Origin: UBA5364 sp050259235
Lineage (GTDB): Bacteria; Bacillota_I; Bacilli_A; RF39; UBA660
Assembly (NCBI GenBank): GCA_050259235.1
Contig: JBLNAG010000007.1
Coordinates: forward strand, 1-45,210
Length of the DNA stretch: 45,210 nt
Direction: 5' to 3'
Shown: piece after piece, positions 40,980 to 45,210 of the stretch
How the letters are laid out: every line of letters begins with the position of its first letter
How positions within the stretch are numbered: the stretch's first letter is position 1
Notes under the pieces: generated by a model
Seen by the model: only the letters and a program-made list of their open reading frames with translations
What the model was told of the DNA's origin: nothing
Database searches by the model: none
Translations under genes and position numbers: made by a program

Positions 40980-41523
40980 ATTTTAATATATTACATATCT
41001 CTTCAAATAAGTTCATACCCTTTTCAACTTTAATTACTTGAAGGCCAACTTCTTTAGCCCCCTCAACATTATTAACATTATCATCTAAAAATAATATCTC
41101 TTTGGGTTTAAGATTAAACTTATTAGCTATATGTTCATAGAAGTCGGCATTAGGTTTAATTTTATGAATTTCAGCTGAAATAATAACATCATCTAAATAT
41201 TCAACCCCTAATGATTCACCAATAAAATTTCTTACATATGATACATGATTAGTCGTAATAACCATCTTTATATCAGGATATTTTTCTTTTATTTTCTTAA
41301 ATAAATCTTTATCTCTAACATTATAAATTTTATCAATTAATTCTTCAGTAGTTCGCATTAATATTGAATCTTTGTTAATTAGTTTTCTTCCCTCTATTAA
41401 ATAATCAGCATCATTTAAGTTAGGTCCAAACATTCTTTCTAATTTTTCTTCTTCATAATTTAATTCAATATCTTTTTCATTAACTAAAACTCCAACTAAA
41501 TCAAATGCAATTAATTTTATCAT
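40978..41523 (-). CDS. HAD-superfamily hydrolase
   Basis: A 181-aa HAD-IA-type phosphatase fold. Motif I is AFDLVGVLV: the nucleophile Asp8 is present, but the usual second Asp two residues later is Val. Some HAD proteins with this change are still active, others not. Motif II is MVITTN, motif III the Lys in KIKPNADFY, and motif IV FLDDNVNNVEGA. The substrate is unknown. AGGAGG precedes the ATG. It follows a 24-codon ORF and a C39-like peptidase on the same strand. Confidence 0.88.
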   Translation of the reverse strand: MIKLIAFDLVGVLVNEKDIELNYEEEKLERMFGPNLNDADYLIEGRKLINKDSILMRTTEELIDKIYNVRDKDLFKKIKEKYPDIKMVITTNHVSYVRNFIGESLGVEYLDDVIISAEIHKIKPNADFYEHIANKFNLKPKEILFLDDNVNNVEGAKEVGLQVIKVEKGMNLFEEICNILK

Positions 41524-41553
41524 TTTTACCTCCTATTTTTTGAAGATGTTTTT

Positions 41554-41628
41554 TTATAATGAATTAATATCTTCTATATATAACTTAATTGTTACTACAC
41601 CTACTCCAGCAACATATAACTTTTCCAT
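41554..41628 (-). CDS. 24-aa peptide downstream of a C39-like peptidase
   Basis: A short ORF, MEKLYVAGVGVVTIKLYIED plus INSL. A strong AAGGGGGAT ribosome binding site is formed by the last codons of the peptidase gene (stop TAA, one base, then ATG). The middle is hydrophobic and Gly/Val-rich, and the end is acidic. Not a known bacteriocin or pheromone. Position and ribosome binding site argue that it is translated with the peptidase. Confidence 0.55.
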   Translation of the reverse strand: MEKLYVAGVGVVTIKLYIEDINSL

Positions 41629-41629
41629 A

Positions 41630-42151
41630 TTAATCCCCCTTGATTAATATTCTCCAAGAACCAAAATTTTCACCATATTTTACTACTTCTTCTTTTTCTC
41701 TTTTTATATTTTCATATTTATCTTTAATAGGATTTATTATTCTTACCTTACCACCATAAGTTTTATTCAATATTACAAAGTGTCCCCCACTCATGGTTTC
41801 ATCATTATTAAATACTTTTGACTCAACACAAAGAATAATATATTCATTTTCTTTAAGTTCTATTTCTAGTTCTCTTATATCTAATTTTTTTTCTGTAACT
41901 GAAATATTATTATCAAAAGCTTTCTTTAAATATTTAAAGCCATCAAAGTTTAAATCAACATCCTTTGATATAAAATCACTATATAAACTACTATTAAAGC
42001 AATATATTTCATTTTTGATGCCATTTTCTTTTAATGCTAAAGCTAACTCAGTAGCCCACCACATTCTATGATTTAAATTATAATTTTTTATTTCTTTAAT
42101 ATCCAATATATATTTTACACACGCACTACCACATAAAATTTCATTTTTCAT
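41630..42151 (-). CDS. C39/papain-like cysteine peptidase (putative)
   Basis: A 173-aa protein. The start ILCGSACVKYIL resembles the catalytic Cys block of C39-like peptidases (CGPACL...). Near residue 120, SGGHFVILNKTYGGKVRIINP supplies a His and a following Asn-Pro, as in the family's His and Asp/Asn sites. It has no membrane or ABC-transporter domain, so it is not a full bacteriocin exporter. AAGGAAG lies upstream of the ATG. The gene overlaps the stop of a helicase remnant and is followed directly by a small peptide ORF. Confidence 0.6.
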   Translation of the reverse strand: MKNEILCGSACVKYILDIKEIKNYNLNHRMWWATELALALKENGIKNEIYCFNSSLYSDFISKDVDLNFDGFKYLKKAFDNNISVTEKKLDIRELEIELKENEYIILCVESKVFNNDETMSGGHFVILNKTYGGKVRIINPIKDKYENIKREKEEVVKYGENFGSWRILIKGD

Positions 42152-42380
42152 AATTATTCTTCCTTTTAAGTTGTAGAATTGGTTGATTATAAACAGCTAA
42201 ACTATGTTGTGCTCTTGTACATACTACATATAATAAATATTTATCTTTTTCTTGATAATGATGGAGAAATAGACAAACCAGATTGTTCTTTAAATTCTTG
42301 AGACATCAAAATCTTTAAATACATATCTCAGTTTTTAAATCAGTATTTAATAAAGCCTTTAATTTACTTGAAATTGTCAA
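42141..42380 (-). pseudogene. C-terminal remnant of a superfamily 1 (UvrD/HelD-like) helicase
   Basis: Translation of the minus strand gives YLLYVVCTRAQHSLAVY, a clear match to motif VI of UvrD/Rep/HelD helicases (LLYVACTRAxHxLxVY). It continues to a TGA inside the peptidase gene. Upstream, other frames give KALLNTDLKTEICI and MSQEFKEQSG, as expected for the preceding helicase region broken by frameshifts. No ATPase domain remains in the window. Confidence 0.7.
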
Positions 42381-42410
42381 TATTATTTACTATATTATAT
42401 TCCAAGTGAA

Positions 42411-42440
42411 AAAGATAAAAGAATTTTTTTCTTTTATCTA
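42411..42440 (-). terminator. Terminator of the RsgI-like gene
   Basis: A 9-bp stem AGATAAAAG/CTTTTATCT (42413-42421 with 42431-42439) at the stop codon. The gap 42381-42433 otherwise shows nothing. Confidence 0.7.
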
Positions 42441-43381
42441 TTACCACGTTTGTTTTGAATTCGTTCTTTTATACTTTCTTTGATAGCAGCTGCATTATTT
42501 TCAAGAACTGGATAATTATAACCTTCCATATCTTCTTTTATTTCAGCTTTTATTTCTTCTCTTATAGCTCCAATATCATTTTTAATTGCTTCTTTTCTAG
42601 CAGTTAAATAGTTATTGATTGCTTCTTTTCTTTGAGCAGGTGTCATATTTTTTAGTTCTTCTTTATATTCTTCAGCAATAGTAGCCTTTAAATTTTCAAC
42701 AGTTGTCTTATAATTTTTCTTTAGTTCTGCTTTCTTGGCTTTCAATTCTTCCTTTGCTTCTTGACGTGATAATTTTAAAGCGGCACGTCTATCTTTTACA
42801 ACTGTTTTAATTTCAGTTTGAATATCACGAATGCTCATATTTACTAATTCATCTTTAGATAATGTATCATTTAATGCTAAAGCACTTTCAACTAAAAGCA
42901 TTTTTCCATAACTAATTCCATATTGATCAGCTTCTGCTTTAAGATCATCATCTAATCCTTTAGCAACTAATACTGGATAAATCTTTTTTCCTTCAAAATG
43001 AGAAGTGAACTTAGTCATTATTTTTTCTTGAAGTGCTTGACGTTTAGTTTCATCATCATTGACTGTTGTAATTACTACAGTGTTCTCATCACTGTATTCA
43101 TCTAGAAAACCTGTTTCCATAGCTGAATCAATTAATTTTTCACTTGCTTCTTCTATAGTAAGACCTTCCAAATCTAAGTCAGATGTTAAAATATCTGCAT
43201 CTTCATTTATAGGAATAACTTCTACTACTTTATCTTCATTATTAAGCAATAATTCAACTTCTGGGTTAATACTTATAGTAACAGAACTAAAAGTATTATT
43301 ATTCCACATTGAATAACCGACAAAACCTGCAATACCTAATACAATAACTATCAAACCTAACCAAATATAACCTTTTTTCAT
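42434..43381 (-). CDS. RsgI-type ectodomain protein with coiled-coil tail
   Basis: A 315-aa membrane protein. After seven cytosolic residues comes one helix (about 8-27), then SVTISINPEVELLLNNEDKVVEV near residue 35. This is the pattern of the extracellular middle domain of RsgI/anti-sigma sensors (VxIDINPSIEL...), with an alpha/beta segment to about 120. Residues 185-315 are very rich in Lys, Glu and Ala and form long helices. The N-terminal cytosolic anti-sigma domain of true RsgI is absent, so it cannot bind a sigma factor in the usual way. GGAGG precedes ATG 43381. Confidence 0.75.
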   Translation of the reverse strand: MKKGYIWLGLIVIVLGIAGFVGYSMWNNNTFSSVTISINPEVELLLNNEDKVVEVIPINEDADILTSDLDLEGLTIEEASEKLIDSAMETGFLDEYSDENTVVITTVNDDETKRQALQEKIMTKFTSHFEGKKIYPVLVAKGLDDDLKAEADQYGISYGKMLLVESALALNDTLSKDELVNMSIRDIQTEIKTVVKDRRAALKLSRQEAKEELKAKKAELKKNYKTTVENLKATIAEEYKEELKNMTPAQRKEAINNYLTARKEAIKNDIGAIREEIKAEIKEDMEGYNYPVLENNAAAIKESIKERIQNKRGNR

Positions 43382-43430
43382 ACTTACCTCCATATTTTAA
43401 TATATTTGTTTTACTTATGATGTTATGACT

Positions 43431-43439
43431 ATTATACCA
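43431..43439 (-). promoter_or_regulatory. Extended -10 promoter of the RsgI-like gene
   Basis: Minus strand TGGTATAAT, hexamer at 43431-43436; no clear -35. Confidence 0.5.
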
Positions 43440-43474
43440 CAAAAAATATTTTTTTTAAATATTTTACATATAAT

Positions 43475-43502
43475 TTGACATTACATTAAAAAGAGGTATA
43501 AT
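43475..43502 (+). promoter_or_regulatory. SigA promoter of plsC
   Basis: TTGACA (43475-43480), 16 bp, TATAAT (43497-43502). Confidence 0.85.
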
Positions 43503-43531
43503 ACTTTTGTGTAAAAGAAATGGAGTATTAT

Positions 43532-44224
43532 ATGGAAAAAAATATGCCAAAAATTTTAAAAAGATCTTTAAAGGTATTAGGACGTGTTTTACTTAATTGG
43601 AGTTTTATAAGAGTAACAGAATATAATAAAAAACCATTAGAAGGACAAACATATATTTTAGCACCTAATCATACTAGTGACAAAGATGGCCCAGTATTCT
43701 GGTCAGCTCATAAAAATATAAGAATAATGGCAAAAAAAGAATGTTTTGAAAACAAATTACAAGGTAAACTACTAACACTAATTGACATTGTAGAAGTTGA
43801 CCGAGATAATGAAGTTGGTAGATCAAAAGCTTTAATGAGTGCAGTAAGATATCTAAAAGATAAAAATGAACCTAAAGTATTTATGATGTTCCCACAAGGA
43901 ACTATATCAGATATTAATAAAAACACTCTAAACAGAATTCAGGAAGGAGTATTTGTAATATCTGCTCTTTCTAAAACACCAATGGTTCCTGCTTTCCTAG
44001 AACAACCACGTTGGTTTAGAAGAAATAGAATTGCCTATGGTGAACCATATATACCTGATATATTAGATGAACATAGAAAAATTGAACGTGATAAATTATT
44101 AGAAGCTAAAGCTTATTGGCAACAAAAAATATTTGAATTACAAACACAAGCAGCCGAAGAAGGAAGACGTCCAATTAGAAAAATAAAATTAAAACCTAAA
44201 CATCAAAATAATAATAATGGATAA
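43532..44224 (+). CDS. plsC: 1-acylglycerol-3-phosphate acyltransferase (PlsC family)
   Basis: A 230-aa membrane-associated acyltransferase that makes phosphatidic acid from lysophosphatidic acid. The catalytic HX4D motif is NHTSDKD near residue 48. Motif III reads MFPQGTIS near 121, where the common form is FPEGTRS, so Glu is replaced by Gln. Motif IV region is TPMVPAF. The C-terminus is basic. ATG at 43532 has TGGAG seven bases upstream; the ATG at 43520 lacks a site. Confidence 0.92.
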   Translation: MEKNMPKILKRSLKVLGRVLLNWSFIRVTEYNKKPLEGQTYILAPNHTSDKDGPVFWSAHKNIRIMAKKECFENKLQGKLLTLIDIVEVDRDNEVGRSKALMSAVRYLKDKNEPKVFMMFPQGTISDINKNTLNRIQEGVFVISALSKTPMVPAFLEQPRWFRRNRIAYGEPYIPDILDEHRKIERDKLLEAKAYWQQKIFELQTQAAEEGRRPIRKIKLKPKHQNNNNG

Positions 44225-44248
44225 AAAACATACTTGTGTATGTTTTTT
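44223..44248 (+). terminator. Terminator of plsC
   Basis: An 11-bp stem AAAAAACATAC/GTATGTTTTTT (44223-44233 with 44238-44248). Confidence 0.88.
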
Positions 44249-44330
44249 AATTACTCATTTCCGATTTTTTTACAATAAAATTAATATTGTAAATCGTACT
44301 AATTGTTATGAATAGAAAAATGCTTATAAG

Positions 44331-44360
44331 AAAAAAACAACAAATAAATGTTGCTTTTTA
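44331..44360 (-). terminator. Probable terminator of the lipoprotein gene
   Basis: CAACA/TGTTG stem (44338-44342 with 44349-44353) beside seven A on the plus strand. It is about 90 bp after the gene; the rest of 44249-44439 shows no gene. Confidence 0.45.
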
Positions 44361-44439
44361 TTTTGGAATTAAAATTTTCTACAAAACCATCTTCAATTTT
44401 AGTACAGTTTTTTAATATAAATTTTAAATAATAATATTA

Positions 44440-44862
44440 TTATTGATTTAAAGGTTCAACTACTACTTCATATGTAGTAACAGTGGTATAATCACCCATT
44501 ATTTGAATTGAGATTTCTTTTGAAGCTTTTGAACCTAGGCCTTCTATTACTTGATCAACTTTTCCTAAAGTTTTTTTATCATTATTTTTCATATATAGAA
44601 CAGCTTTAAAACTTAACGTCTTAGAACCTGTATTTGTTACAGTTGCACTTACAGTATTCATTGCTCCAAAGGCTGTGATTTTGATATTTTTAAACTCTAG
44701 ATCTCCTTGTTTCACTTTTGTTTTATCATCTACTTGTTCTTCAATAGGTGGGTTTGTTGTACCATTGTTACCTTTTGGTGTTTCTTTTTTTTTGCCAAAA
44801 CAACCTGTTAAAGCTGTTGTTACAAATAGGCAAACAATTAGAAACATTAAAAACTTTTTCAT
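44440..44862 (-). CDS. Putative lipoprotein with FxLYD-like domain
   Basis: A 140-aa lipoprotein. The signal peptide ends in lipobox LTGC (18-21), then a Lys/Pro/Asn-rich linker. Residues about 50-140 form a beta-sandwich-like domain: GDLEFKNIKI, VSATVTNTGSKTLSFKAVLYMKN and GLGSKASKEISIQ. This is the pattern of FxLYD/DUF-type domains on Bacillota lipoproteins. AAAGGAAG precedes the ATG. It lies 23 bp after the GLUG-repeat adhesin on the same strand. Confidence 0.85.
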   Translation of the reverse strand: MKKFLMFLIVCLFVTTALTGCFGKKKETPKGNNGTTNPPIEEQVDDKTKVKQGDLEFKNIKITAFGAMNTVSATVTNTGSKTLSFKAVLYMKNNDKKTLGKVDQVIEGLGSKASKEISIQIMGDYTTVTTYEVVVEPLNQ

Positions 44863-44885
44863 ATTTATTTCTTCCTTTCTATATT

Positions 44886-45210
44886 CATCTTAATGTAGGA
44901 TAATTTCCTGCACTAATACTCCATATGGTTGTAAAATCAAATCCTATATAGGTACTTTGAGTATGCATTTCAGTAGTTGTTTTGCCAACACCATAACTTG
45001 AAGATGAAATACCCGAATTTGTCATATCCCAATATATGTTGCTATATGTTCCTGATGAACTTAATCCTATTAATGGTCCTACATAACTACCATAACTTCC
45101 ATTTATTTTTCCTATACTATATGCATTTGTTATATTTGCATATTGTCTTCCTACTAATCCTCCTACATATGAGTTGCCACTAATTGTTATATTTCCTAAT
45201 GCATAACAAT
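44886..45210 (-). CDS. GLUG-repeat surface protein, C-terminal end (partial)
   Basis: The open frame runs from the right window edge to a TGA at 44886-44888, about 108 codons, with no start in view. It encodes YALGNITISG, YVGGLVGRQ and ITNAYSIGKING, which match the GLUG motif of filamentous adhesins (GGLVG...NSYATG). The ending is WDMTNSGISSSSYG, GVGKTTTEMHTQSTYIGFDF and NYPTLR, the typical C-terminal block of these proteins. It is probably the end of a large secreted or wall-associated adhesin. The 5' part lies outside the window. Confidence 0.85.

Noticed and set aside
477..45210. Mycoplasma-type genetic code (TGA as Trp)
   Set aside because: Trp is encoded by TGG throughout, and TGA ends several clear genes such as DedA, YgjV and the GLUG protein.

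Overview
The window is a chromosomal segment of an AT-rich, low-GC Gram-positive bacterium. The standard code is used: TGG encodes Trp and TGA acts as a stop. Several lines point to Bacillota/Bacilli, perhaps one of the uncultured gut lineages near the Mycoplasmatota. L27 has an N-terminal pre-sequence with an adjacent Prp protease, Shine-Dalgarno sites are strong (GGAGG, GGTGAT), TTG and GTG starts occur, and extended -10 promoters (TGnTATAAT) are common. Spore-type genes are present: a SpoIVFA/SpoIVFB pair, two CotF-like coat proteins and a SpoIIB-like SPOR protein.

Layout. 1-476: two tandem copies of a structured RNA, the second with its own promoter, then a terminator directly before the ribosome binding site of a DEAD-box RNA helicase. 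1893-5206: tRNA-Leu(UAG), two overlapping flavoprotein genes, then a degraded second copy of the tRNA-Leu 3' part with a terminator. This looks like a tRNA-site insertion scar. 5303-7060: DedA and PAP2 membrane proteins and a small acidic protein. 7063-18107 (minus strand): Mpg, a hypothetical, Smr, PfkB, Obg, DUF2179, then the conserved Bacilli cell-division/spore locus read as proS - SPOR protein - radC - mreC - mreD - spoIVFA - spoIVFB - rplU - prp - rpmA. It lacks mreB and minCD, which sit inside this locus in Bacillus. 18201-18808: CotF-like pair behind a forespore-type promoter candidate. 18851-22515: lipoprotein, small hypothetical, membrane protein, MutL. 22582-26645: an operon of two very large prepilin-like proteins, one carrying seven propeller-like repeats and one an FGE/C-type-lectin-like C-terminus. 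26719-32279: UvrC, YgjV, hypothetical, YigZ, EF-Ts, and an S2 with an added Rho_N/SAP-like domain. 32375-34198: HD hydrolase operon headed by a 23-codon ORF.

34254-36204: tRNA-Gly(GCC) followed by a 1.8 kb cassette holding one YcxB-like membrane protein and bracketed by copies of the tRNA 3' end. 36205-40979: HipA-like kinase, lipoprotein fragment, cytosolic glucoamylase-family enzyme, coiled-coil membrane protein, GNAT, cupin. 40978-42380 (minus): helicase remnant, C39-like peptidase, a 24-aa peptide and a HAD hydrolase in one tight series. 42413-45210: RsgI-type ectodomain protein, PlsC, a lipoprotein, and the C-terminus of a GLUG-repeat adhesin running off the right edge.

No integrase, transposase, reverse transcriptase or CRISPR array is visible. 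The best candidates for undescribed biology are the tandem leader RNA, the two integrase-less tRNA-tail cassettes, the peptidase-peptide pair, the S2 fusion and the giant pseudopilins. All calls come from reading the sequence; no database search was run.
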